A stretch of DNA of 14,750 bases from Bacillota bacterium (GTDB lineage Bacteria; Bacillota; Clostridia; Christensenellales; SZUA-584). The stretch spans positions 1 through 14,750 of the forward strand of contig JAEZNC010000153.1 in NCBI GenBank assembly GCA_023441905.1. The letters are read 5' to 3'. The notes beneath the pieces are model-generated. The model searched no databases, was not told the origin of the DNA, and saw only the letters and a list, made by a program, of their open reading frames with translations. The translations under genes and the position numbers were made by a program. Of the stretch, positions 6,782 through 13,355 are shown piece after piece; position 1 is the first letter of the stretch; every line of letters starts with the position of its first letter.

Positions 6782-7477
6782 TTATCTGACAAACACATAT
6801 GCACGTTTGAGACTTGTTACACCATTGACGCTTTCAGCATAGGACAATCCATAAACCATCAACGAAGCCGACTGCATTGTGAATATGCGATAATCCACGC
6901 TAAAATCGTGCGGATTGCAGCCCATCACCTTGACTGACGATGGAATGATCAAGCCGTTCTCGTCTAGCGGAACCACAACCACTCCATTAAGAATTTTTCC
7001 ATCTTCACTGCGCAATTGGATCATCATCTCGCTCCTACCTGTTTGCGCCGCCATCTCAAAGCCACCGGTGAAGTTTAATACACCGCTGTCAATAACGAAC
7101 GTCCATCTAAGCGCATTACCTGCCAACTTAGACTTTGTCACCGAACCGTCCGCCAACTTCGTCGTCGCCACTGTCCCATCCGCCAACGATCCGGCCACTA
7201 CATCATCGATCTGTCTCTTTACATCAACAATCTGAGCATGAACCGTGTTTCCCTCCACATATGGAATCGCTGCACTGCCGATCCTCTCTGCGCCGCTTTC
7301 TCCGGGTGTATGATTTTCAATCTCAGTCAACAGTGTTGTGTTTATATATATTTTGAGCTGGTCAGACACGTTCTGTACCTGCGCACGGGCTTCCTCCTCA
7401 CTGACAGGTGTTGTGTTGTAATGCTCCTTGTTGTTAAGGCCATCTTCAGGATTAAACGCCATTCTTGAAAATACCAT
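6782..7477 (-). CDS. Phage tail-fibre-like protein
   Basis: The 231-residue protein starts MVFSRMAFNPEDGLNNKEHYNTTPVSEEEARAQ, then has LADGTVATTKLADGSVTKSKLAGNAL (about residues 100-125), a short repeat seen in many phage fibre and receptor-binding proteins where it forms a trimeric stem. The C-terminal half is beta-rich, with YRIFTMQSASLMVYGLSYAE near the end and no recognised fold. The likely role is host-surface contact at the tip of the short tail (inference). I start at the ATG at 7477, with GAGGTG six bases upstream; the alternative GTG at 7486 overlaps the end of the nozzle-like gene but lies inside that ribosome binding site. It is followed closely by the endolysin gene. Confidence 0.65.
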   Translation of the reverse strand: MVFSRMAFNPEDGLNNKEHYNTTPVSEEEARAQVQNVSDQLKIYINTTLLTEIENHTPGESGAERIGSAAIPYVEGNTVHAQIVDVKRQIDDVVAGSLADGTVATTKLADGSVTKSKLAGNALRWTFVIDSGVLNFTGGFEMAAQTGRSEMMIQLRSEDGKILNGVVVVPLDENGLIIPSSVKVMGCNPHDFSVDYRIFTMQSASLMVYGLSYAESVNGVTSLKRAYVFVR

Positions 7478-7482
7478 TTTTT

Positions 7483-9312
7483 TCACCTCGTCTTTTTTTC
7501 ACAGCAATAGGTAAACCGCAAACCTGCAAATCCTACCCCACGGTTCTTATCACAGCCTGATATCCGTATTTGTATAAACGACGCTCGTCGCATGTTCAGA
7601 CGAATTGAGAAAGTCCTTACAAACCGGATCACATCCCATGTAAAAACTCCCCAGTTAAACCAGTCCCATGCGAACGACTTTATGTCATACCCGCGGCTCT
7701 TATTGATGTCTTGTTTGTCACTGCCCACAAACACAGTCGCTTTGACATTGCCATCCACCGCGAAACTCGGGTATAGGGTCAAGAAGGTCTTAAGTTCATC
7801 CGGGCTTCCTATATCAAACGCCTTGCTCGTGTAATATGAAAGGATTCCCTTGCCAAAATCATTCTGCTCCCTTGTAAATATCACGATGCCGCTATCCGAA
7901 CCATAACAAAGACCCTCCTTGTCGTCACAAAACGCAACGGCCCTGATGTTATCAAACCTATACCACGCGAGCCGCCGCTGCGCCTGTTCATAGTCTGCAT
8001 AATCATAATATGGTGTTTGTACATAATCCCACAGATAGGCATGGCCGCCTGTGCAAAGCCAATAATACCGTCCCGAATCCACCGAACACGCCTCAGACAG
8101 TCTCTCTTCCGCAAGCAGCAGCGCCCCAATATTGGCCGACAAAGGTTTTACTGCATTTTCGGTCGCATTGTCGGTGGATACGAGCATATGAACGCCGCTT
8201 TTGGAGTTCGCAAACACAAGTCTATTATCGATCAGCTGCACACTACCTGGCATATCACATCCGATTGTACTATGACATTCTTTAACGGGATAAAACACCT
8301 CCTCACCGTCAAACGAATATGCGAGCTTAAATATGGAGTTCTCCTTGAATATCACGAGTTCTCCGCCCATCTTGGCCGCTGTCATGATCGGTTCGCAGTT
8401 CTGATCCAAATACTCCTCACCTGTGTCGGGAAAGTATCGCATACCACCGCCTATACGTTGGCCAAGGTCACTGTACCAATAACTGCGCGGATAATTCGGG
8501 TTTCTCATCACAAATACACGCGTGCCTCCAAAAAGGCCTGCCGCTTCACCGCCAAAAGGTATTGCCTCACGACAGCCCGCTATCCTGGCTTTATTCCCCG
8601 TCATCGTCTTAAAAGCGGTAATACATACATTGTCCGTTCCCGCTGTCGGAGGGCCGAATGGGCTGCTGCCGCCCGTAAAATTCACCGTTCCATTTGTGCG
8701 GTTTACTGTAAAGTGCACCCCCTCAATCAAATTTACTGCGTTAATATTGACTGCTACTGTTCGAGCATCCAAGCCTGTTTGAGGCAGATGAAATACAGCG
8801 CTGATACCGTCCGCGTTGTATTTCACGCTAAATCCGCTGCCGATCAAATTGTATGCATCACCGTTATCACTGTCTGAAAGATCAGGCAATGCATTGATCA
8901 TGACACACGGCACATATGGTGTTATGGCCGATACCACAAATTCGGGTGAGATTTCCCATATCTCATTTCCATCCAGATAGTAAAGCACATCACCAAATTC
9001 ACAGAACACGCCTTTACTGTCCGGCAGCCCATTTTTGATCAGCAAAACTGTATCTCCCCGCCAGCGGTACAAGCATTCTCCTGCATGCACTGTATAGTAG
9101 CCATTGTAAAGCGGCGATATTGTATGAACAGCGCCGTTCAAGCCCGCAACAATCAGCTTTTGCCCATCACGTTTCATAAGCGCGCGCCCTTTAAACCACA
9201 TGTTGAGCATATCAGGGCTCTGGCTGTCCATGACGCCATATTCGGGATCGTTGACGTTGAGCCCGCCATTCAAATCAGGCAGTTTGACTTCTTTGATCAC
9301 TGTTTTTCGCAT
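7483..9312 (-). CDS. Phage tail nozzle / stabilisation-type protein (P22 gp10-like)
   Basis: This is the largest complete gene, 609 residues, beta-rich with no membrane segment. It opens with LPDLNGGLNVNDPEYGVMDSQSPDMLNMWFKGRALMKRDGQ, the kind of start found in podovirus tail nozzle/stabilisation proteins, which have the N-D-P-x-x-x-N-M pattern followed by a KR-G turn. The middle and C-terminal parts (for example FGGTRVFVMRNPNYPRSYWYSDLG and RRLAWYRFDNIRAVAFCDDKEG) look like propeller-like repeats with aromatic and glycine turns. In short-tailed phages this protein plugs the portal and forms the end of the tail tube. It sits after the connector and collar genes, as expected. Start: ATG at 9312 with GAGGAG six bases upstream. 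Its stop overlaps the region of the next fibre gene. Family call is by pattern, not by search. Confidence 0.7.
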   Translation of the reverse strand: MRKTVIKEVKLPDLNGGLNVNDPEYGVMDSQSPDMLNMWFKGRALMKRDGQKLIVAGLNGAVHTISPLYNGYYTVHAGECLYRWRGDTVLLIKNGLPDSKGVFCEFGDVLYYLDGNEIWEISPEFVVSAITPYVPCVMINALPDLSDSDNGDAYNLIGSGFSVKYNADGISAVFHLPQTGLDARTVAVNINAVNLIEGVHFTVNRTNGTVNFTGGSSPFGPPTAGTDNVCITAFKTMTGNKARIAGCREAIPFGGEAAGLFGGTRVFVMRNPNYPRSYWYSDLGQRIGGGMRYFPDTGEEYLDQNCEPIMTAAKMGGELVIFKENSIFKLAYSFDGEEVFYPVKECHSTIGCDMPGSVQLIDNRLVFANSKSGVHMLVSTDNATENAVKPLSANIGALLLAEERLSEACSVDSGRYYWLCTGGHAYLWDYVQTPYYDYADYEQAQRRLAWYRFDNIRAVAFCDDKEGLCYGSDSGIVIFTREQNDFGKGILSYYTSKAFDIGSPDELKTFLTLYPSFAVDGNVKATVFVGSDKQDINKSRGYDIKSFAWDWFNWGVFTWDVIRFVRTFSIRLNMRRASFIQIRISGCDKNRGVGFAGLRFTYCCEKKTR

Positions 9313-9327
9313 ACCGTTCTCCTCATT

Positions 9328-9900
9328 TCAAGCGACACGCACCCAGATAAACACGGGCACCGATGGCTGAATATTGCTATGGGGAATGCCGCTTCCCGAA
9401 GGCAGGTTCACGGCAATGGCCGGGTTATTTGTTGCCGTCGTCCCGCTTACACCAAACGGGTTGGCAACGGTGACCGATGTGTTGCGGCCAAGCCACGTAT
9501 AAGAAGATCCGCCCCCAACAACATCGTGAAAAAGCTCACTGCAGACATGATCGTGGCTGTTCTGGCTATGATTGTGCGCATTCTGGCTGTGCGTATGAGG
9601 TCCATTCTGGTCTCCGGTCAACGCCACCGTCTTGGTTCCCACCTTTCTGCCCACCTTAGAGAAATCGTTGTCGTTTGGGTCAATACCCACGAGGCAACAC
9701 CCTTGGGCATACCTTTCCCATTGTCCTCCAAGATAACTTGCCGGGTTTTCTTCCAATAAAGACAGAAAGATAGACCCCACAGGAAACACTTTCATCACGA
9801 TCTCATCATTAACCCTTTGCGCAACATCATCCAATCGTCTTGACAATCTCAAGAACTGATCCCTTGATACCTGAGCCTGTGCCATACTGCCCCCTGTCAC
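9328..9900 (-). CDS. Phage tail collar/fibre protein with histidine-rich metal-binding-type repeat
   Basis: The protein is 190 residues from the GTG at 9900. The N-terminal 35 residues form a helix that probably attaches it to the particle. Next comes FPVGSIFLSLLEENPASYLGGQWE (about 39-62), the pattern of phage tail-collar domains, then the loop HTHSQNAHNHSQNSHDH (102-118), and a C-terminal HSNIQPSVPVFIWVRVA, the usual end of this family (similar to NNMPPYIVVYMWKR). HxH repeats in T4-type fibres bind iron and set the trimer, so metal binding is likely here (inference). The start overlaps the connector gene by four bases (GTGA); an ATG at 9885 has AGGGGG just upstream and could be the real start. 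Confidence 0.75.
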   Translation of the reverse strand: MTGGSMAQAQVSRDQFLRLSRRLDDVAQRVNDEIVMKVFPVGSIFLSLLEENPASYLGGQWERYAQGCCLVGIDPNDNDFSKVGRKVGTKTVALTGDQNGPHTHSQNAHNHSQNSHDHVCSELFHDVVGGGSSYTWLGRNTSVTVANPFGVSGTTATNNPAIAVNLPSGSGIPHSNIQPSVPVFIWVRVA

Positions 9901-10262
9901 TCATACATTCCGATTATTGTCTCATACTCATCCGCAATATCTGTTTCCGTCAGACGGACTGTCCTTAACAGTGCGCGGTACATCGCGCTGTAATCGGCAT
10001 ACATATCGCTGTTCTTGTCTGCCAGTGCAAAACTCGCCGCCAAACCATACGGCATGATACGTTCTGCCGTGTCGTCGGATATCTCCAGCGTGCCATCAAG
10101 GCTGCTCACTGTGCGTGTCAACGCCTTGTTTTCATAAAACCCAAGCTCATGCTGCAGCACATCAATCAGTGCCGGCGCACGGCGCGCATATTCCGACGCA
10201 TCAGGAGACTCCGTCTGGTCGATCAACGCCATCGCAAGTTCATAAACATCTTGAGCCGTCAT
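9897..10262 (-). CDS. Putative phage head-tail connector / head completion protein
   Basis: The 121-residue protein is acidic and mostly helical: VYELAMALIDQ (6-16), ALIDVLQHELGFYENK (31-46), then a short hairpin and MYADYSAMYRALLRTV (about 87-102), with an acidic end. Size, helical make-up and position after the capsid genes fit small connector proteins that sit under the portal (such as the gp6/gp4 type), but no residue-level signature is decisive. GGAGGTGTGAGCC precedes the ATG at 10262. Its stop overlaps the start of the collar gene, so the two are translationally coupled. Confidence 0.6.
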   Translation of the reverse strand: MTAQDVYELAMALIDQTESPDASEYARRAPALIDVLQHELGFYENKALTRTVSSLDGTLEISDDTAERIMPYGLAASFALADKNSDMYADYSAMYRALLRTVRLTETDIADEYETIIGMYE

Positions 10263-10329
10263 GGCTCACACCTCCAATCTTTGAATAAAAAGGGGATCGT
10301 CACACCCATCCCATCTTGTCAACAAACCT

Positions 10330-10416
10330 TTATGCTGCCAAGTCGTCCGTTGCGGCTATCGGGCAGCCGCCCGACGGCAGATAGACCGGGGCGCAGGTAA
10401 AATATCGAATGTCAAT
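10330..10416 (-). pseudogene. Start-less short coding-like frame upstream of the connector gene
   Basis: A frame of 28 codons reads IDIRYFTCAPVYLPSGGC and ends DDLAA at 10330. It has no ATG, GTG or TTG after the preceding stop. A neighbouring frame that starts at a TTG near 10415, four bases behind GGGGGAGG, gives MTFDILPAP, meets a TAG, and then continues KGLLTRWDGCDDPLFIQRLEV up to the connector ribosome binding site. The two may be parts of one frameshifted small gene. Family unknown. Confidence 0.3.
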
Positions 10417-10441
10417 TTTCCTCCCCCGGCCCCTAACCGCC

Positions 10442-10621
10442 TCAGGTCATCATCACACAATAAGTGCCGTCTCTGAAGGCATACTGTGGATGCAATCGCC
10501 TCTGCCCCGCTTTCTGCATGAAAGAAAATTCGGTGTTGTTATTCGCAAAGCTCAATGCTTTTTTCCAAAGCAAATTTAATCGCGCCGACAAGACAGACAG
10601 ATTATTTACACGAAAGCATCT
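10442..10621 (-). pseudogene. Short open frame with good coding character but no start codon in place
   Basis: A frame of 59 codons from just after a TAG (10624-10622) to a TGA at 10442 reads VNNLSVLSARLNLLWKKAL, then SFANNNTEFSFMQKAGQ, then RRLHPQYAFRDGTYCVMMT. The residue mix looks like a real small phage protein. No ATG or GTG lies near its start; a TTG at 10591 has no ribosome binding site. Before the TAG, the same frame has an ATG (MKNARR) that is only six codons long, and in another frame the end of the preceding gene continues EKVGYEECPSLEMLSCK past its own TAG. It is either a gene that has lost its start or one using an unusual start. Family unknown. Confidence 0.35.
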
Positions 10622-10655
10622 CTAACGACGGGCATTCTTCATACCCGACTTTTTC

Positions 10656-11027
10656 CTATAATTGCACAGCCTCGATGGAAACGCTTTCAAGCTGCTGTGC
10701 CGTCATCGCATTCCCGCCTGCTGCTTTCAGTTCCACAGACATCGCCCCGTCCGAGAATCGTTTGAACCTCGCCGAGTCAAAAAGCGCGATGTACGCGGTT
10801 TGTCCCGAAGCCACAGCGACGGTTTTATCGCCGAGTACAGCTCTCGGGCCGTCCCCCGCCTTCAATATCACCTCTGCCGGCACCTCGCTGCCGTTGCCGA
10901 CACGCAGCGCCATACGGGCATCTTTTCCCGGCGGTACTGTCAGCACTGCCGCAGCTGCCATCATGGCGCTGTCTGCCGCAATGCTGACCGATCCGCCGCT
11001 CACATCAAACACACTCACATTTCCCAT
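10656..11027 (-). CDS. Small phage protein, possibly capsid-associated
   Basis: The 123-residue product has alternating short hydrophobic stretches (VSVFDVSGGSVSIAADSAMM, then VLTVPPGKDARMALRVGNGS, then ALFDSARFKRFSDG), which suggests a beta-sandwich of the kind seen in capsid decoration or head proteins. No family was recognised and no membrane segment or catalytic motif is seen. AAGGAGGG is eight bases before the ATG at 11027 and overlaps the stop of the major capsid gene, so it is the next gene in the same operon. Its TAG stop is followed by a continuing coding-like frame. Capsid association is inferred only from position. Confidence 0.55.
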   Translation of the reverse strand: MGNVSVFDVSGGSVSIAADSAMMAAAAVLTVPPGKDARMALRVGNGSEVPAEVILKAGDGPRAVLGDKTVAVASGQTAYIALFDSARFKRFSDGAMSVELKAAGGNAMTAQQLESVSIEAVQL

Positions 11028-11039
11028 TGCATACCCTCC

Positions 11040-11879
11040 TTATATGGCTGTCTCTTCCGCGGTCGTCAAGTCTACGCGAATCAGTTCGGCAGGACGGATC
11101 ACCGTTCCGCCGTAAAGATGCAGCACCTTAAACGCATCTGCAAACGTCTTTTCGGGTTTGTACCGTTCGATCATCCCTGCCGGAATCTGCTCCGCAAGCG
11201 CAAGAGCCTGCCGCGTAAACGCCATGCAATGGTGCACATCGCCCGTCTTTTTAATTGAGTTGGACACATACACACCGAAATTCAAGTAGCTGCCTTTAAA
11301 CCCCTTGCCAAACACATCCGCGTTGCCCTGCTGAAACACGATTTTTCCGAGCACAAGCTTGGTGTAAATCGCTGGCGAAATAACAAGAAAGCGTTCCTCT
11401 TCAAACGGCACATCCGCCTCAAGCAGCGCCTGCTCGGCCTCGGCCAGCGTCGAGAGAATCGTAGCCGATGTGCAGCTTTTGTTCTCAATCACGCCGCCGG
11501 CCTGCTCGTGAAAACCGGCGAGGTACTCATCAAGCGTCTGGGCGAGCGCTTTTTTTGCTTCTCTTACCTCCACCCCAAACACCTCACCCTGCGCCTGCGC
11601 CTTGTCTACCCTGTCCACTTCAACGTTGACGTATTTGGCTTCGGTGATGTAAAGGTCCTGATTGTAGCTCGTCTTCTGTTCGAGTGTAATATCCTCACCG
11701 GGCGTATAGTCCTTCACCGTCGGGCGTCCCACGCCCGCAATACGCAGCACATCACCCTTCTTTGTGATCTCGCCGAGTATGGGGCCCTTGTAGGTAAGAT
11801 TCTTAAAGACGCAGTCTCTGCCCCTGTCCGTCATCAGTTCTTTAGCCAGAATCTCTGGCCGGAAACTTTCATATGCCAC
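11040..11879 (-). CDS. Phage major capsid protein, P22 coat-like
   Basis: The 279-residue protein opens with a short helix (MAYESFRPEILAKELM), then YKGPILGEITKKGDVLRIAG and KDYTPGEDITLEQ, and ITEAKYVNVEVDRVD, matching the N-terminal arm and E-loop layout of the HK97 fold in P22-type coats. It continues with ALAQTLDEYLAGF, and the C-terminal end has HCMAFTRQALALAEQIP and LYGGTVIRPAELIRVDL. It is shorter than the P22 coat (about 430 residues), so it probably lacks the inserted domain (inference). It would build the icosahedral shell on the scaffold made by the gene just upstream. The start is a GTG at 11879, seven bases after AAAGGATG, immediately behind the scaffold stop. Confidence 0.85.
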   Translation of the reverse strand: MAYESFRPEILAKELMTDRGRDCVFKNLTYKGPILGEITKKGDVLRIAGVGRPTVKDYTPGEDITLEQKTSYNQDLYITEAKYVNVEVDRVDKAQAQGEVFGVEVREAKKALAQTLDEYLAGFHEQAGGVIENKSCTSATILSTLAEAEQALLEADVPFEEERFLVISPAIYTKLVLGKIVFQQGNADVFGKGFKGSYLNFGVYVSNSIKKTGDVHHCMAFTRQALALAEQIPAGMIERYKPEKTFADAFKVLHLYGGTVIRPAELIRVDLTTAEETAI

Positions 11880-11894
11880 TATGCATCATCCTTT

Positions 11895-12566
11895 CTATTC
11901 TTTTTGTCCCGTCAAAAATGCCCAGACGCGGCTGTGGTTCTTTTCGAGCTCCGCAGAGCTCATCATTTTGATGCCATCTTCCGTGATCGGCCTTGGTGCA
12001 GCCGCCCCCGTTCCGACAGCACCGCCCATGCTAGATACCGCGTTCTGCGCGTTGGTTTGCCGCGCCATCTCACGTTCTTGCTCCTGTTTTCTGGCTCTGT
12101 CATAAGCGTCAATCAGCGGCGTACCGGTTCTCCACGCCTCAACAACCGACGCAGGCAGCGCGCGCGGATCCACATCGGGATGTGCCTGCAAAAACGCATC
12201 GAGCTGTTCACCGACCGCCGCTTGCTTTTGCTGTTCTTCATCGAGCCGCTGTTTCATCACAATAAGCGCGTCCGCTTCGCTCAAGCCGTTGTTTTGGGCA
12301 AAGTCCTTCACTGCCGCGCCGATATCTTCATACGACGCCAGCAGTTCATTGGCCTTTTCAAGCCTGCCGCTCAGCTTGTCATAATTGAGACCCTTCTGAG
12401 CATATTCCGCTGCCGCATCACGGGACAACGGCAGCTCCTCCTTGTTATAGCGCACCGTCAGAAACGTATCGTTTTGTCCGGTGCTCTCTTGATTGCCGCT
12501 TGTTGCGGCCATACCTTCCGGCTGGTTTGCCGTATCCACGGCCTGTGGTTGGGCCATATCAACCAT
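11895..12566 (-). CDS. Phage scaffolding-like protein
   Basis: The 223-residue protein has a disordered polar N-terminus (about residues 1-35, Gln/Thr/Asn-rich), a VRYNKEELPLSRDAAAEYAQKGLNYDK module (39-65) typical of Gram-positive phage scaffold proteins, then long helices rich in charged residues (about 66-125 and 158-175), a flexible Gly/Ala stretch and a C-terminal ELEKNHSRVWAFLTG that could be the coat-binding helix. It lies right before the major capsid gene, the usual place for a scaffold. GAGGAG lies nine bases before the ATG at 12566. The TAG stop is followed at once by the capsid gene's ribosome binding site. A strong terminator lies between this gene and the upstream one. Confidence 0.75.
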   Translation of the reverse strand: MVDMAQPQAVDTANQPEGMAATSGNQESTGQNDTFLTVRYNKEELPLSRDAAAEYAQKGLNYDKLSGRLEKANELLASYEDIGAAVKDFAQNNGLSEADALIVMKQRLDEEQQKQAAVGEQLDAFLQAHPDVDPRALPASVVEAWRTGTPLIDAYDRARKQEQEREMARQTNAQNAVSSMGGAVGTGAAAPRPITEDGIKMMSSAELEKNHSRVWAFLTGQKE

Positions 12567-12599
12567 ATCATCTGTCTCCTCTAACTTTTTTTCTTAAAA

Positions 12600-12620
12600 A
12601 AAAGACCCTAGTGGTCTTTT
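12600..12620 (-). terminator. Intrinsic terminator in the leader of the scaffold-capsid genes
   Basis: On the minus strand AAAAGACC (12620-12613), a 5-base ACTAG loop (12612-12608) and GGTCTTTT (12607-12600) form a perfect 8-base stem followed by more T residues. It ends 33 bases before the scaffold start, with no room for a promoter between them. Confidence 0.85.
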
Positions 12621-12858
12621 CAGAGTGTCAAAAGCTTTTGCCGCGATCTCCTCTGTGATGTCACCGATTGGTGACTGGAGGAGAGAAAGTGGCTTTGGAT
12701 CATTCACTCCCACCAGCACTTTGCCATCTTACTCATCTGTCCACCCCAAAGTGGTGACTGAAAGGCTTTAATGCTCTATCGACAGACTGAAGGATGTTGA
12801 TGGGCTTCACCGTTTTCGTCAGGTTTTAAACCTGACCTTTTAACATTCATTTCCAAAC
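12621..12858. repeat. Intergenic region with inverted repeats, possibly a degenerate interspersed repeat
   Basis: The gap 12567-12905 holds no convincing gene. Hairpins are GTCACC-GATT-GGTGAC (12660-12675) enclosed by CTCCTC (12648-12653) and GAGGAG (12678-12683), a CAAAAGCTTTTG palindrome (12629-12640), and GTCAGGTTT/AAACCTGAC (12818-12836). GGCTTTAATGCTCTAT (12764-12779) recurs almost exactly as GGCCTTAATGCTCTAT after gerW (3135-3150), each followed a few bases later by CAG-CTGA-like sequence. A minus frame (ending near 12597) reads SPIGDITEEIAAKAFDTLKR but has only weak GTG starts. I think it is a decayed repeat, not a gene. Confidence 0.4.
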
Positions 12859-12894
12859 GCGAGAGGGGACCGCATTTGCGCAATCCCCTCTCGC
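12859..12894. terminator. Strong hairpin just downstream of the coiled-coil gene
   Basis: GCGAGAGGGG (12859-12868) pairs perfectly with CCCCTCTCGC (12885-12894) around a 16-base loop. It lies directly after the stop of the XhlA-like gene on the minus strand. There is no proper T-tract (only GTTT), so it may act as a transcript-end or processing stem, or as a weak terminator. Confidence 0.5.
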
Positions 12895-12905
12895 CCATTA
12901 ACAGC

Positions 12906-13277
12906 TTATTTCGCCAACATCTCTATAATCCGAAGAATCACGGAAACCAGCCCTGGCAATGCAGCAACCAAAGCAATAGACCATCCACGCCGTACGCTTT
13001 GTTCTTTGGACGTATTTCTTTCAATCCGTTCAATCTTTTCATCAAGACTGTTAAGCATTTCAATATAGAGTCGTCCTTCGCCTGCCATGACCGTCCTTAG
13101 ATTGTCGATACGCCCCTGCGTTTCCGCCATATCCACACGTGTCTGATTCATCTGCTCTTCGAGCTTGCCAAGCCGTTTTCCGTGGCATGCCTCGAGTCTT
13201 TGAGTCTCGCTTTTTATTGCACGCCCAATAGCGATACAGCTGTCATTATCTTTTTCCAGCCCCAGTTTCTCAAACAT
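12906..13277 (-). CDS. Coiled-coil protein with C-terminal membrane helix, XhlA/holin-like
   Basis: The 123-residue protein has a long coiled coil (about residues 24-92, with heptad-like LGKLEEQMNQTRVDMAETQGRIDNL and MLNSLDEKIERIERN), a basic patch (VRRG) and one membrane helix at the end (about 98-120, ALVAALPGLVSVILRIIEML). This layout matches XhlA-type hemolysin/holin-associated proteins. Its place between portal and scaffold is unusual, since such genes normally sit next to the lysin. The ATG at 13277 lacks a good ribosome binding site. The coding frame appears to continue upstream (VTEQDVLVNRLSA) to an in-frame TAG (13319-13317), with AAAGGGG just before it; a GTC or ACG there could be a non-standard or mutated start. 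Confidence 0.65.
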   Translation of the reverse strand: MFEKLGLEKDNDSCIAIGRAIKSETQRLEACHGKRLGKLEEQMNQTRVDMAETQGRIDNLRTVMAGEGRLYIEMLNSLDEKIERIERNTSKEQSVRRGWSIALVAALPGLVSVILRIIEMLAK

Positions 13278-13355
13278 GGCTGAAAGCCGGTTAACCAGTA
13301 CATCCTGTTCCGTGACCTACACCCCTTTCATCATATAGGTAGCCAAAGGTAACGG

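Noticed and set aside
8017..8877. Plus-strand open frame of 286 codons inside the nozzle-like gene
   Set aside because: It is antisense to a well-supported minus-strand gene, is rich in Cys, Arg and His as shadow frames are, and has no ribosome binding site.
11508..12584. Plus-strand open frame of 358 codons opposite the capsid and scaffold genes
   Set aside because: It spans the ends of two clearly coding phage genes on the other strand, and its composition is that of a mirror frame.
12591..12740. Minus-strand small frame reading SPIGDITEEIAAKAFDTLKR
   Set aside because: It has only weak GTG starts, contains the terminator stem at its end and lies in a region that looks like a degenerate repeat; kept only as a remark.
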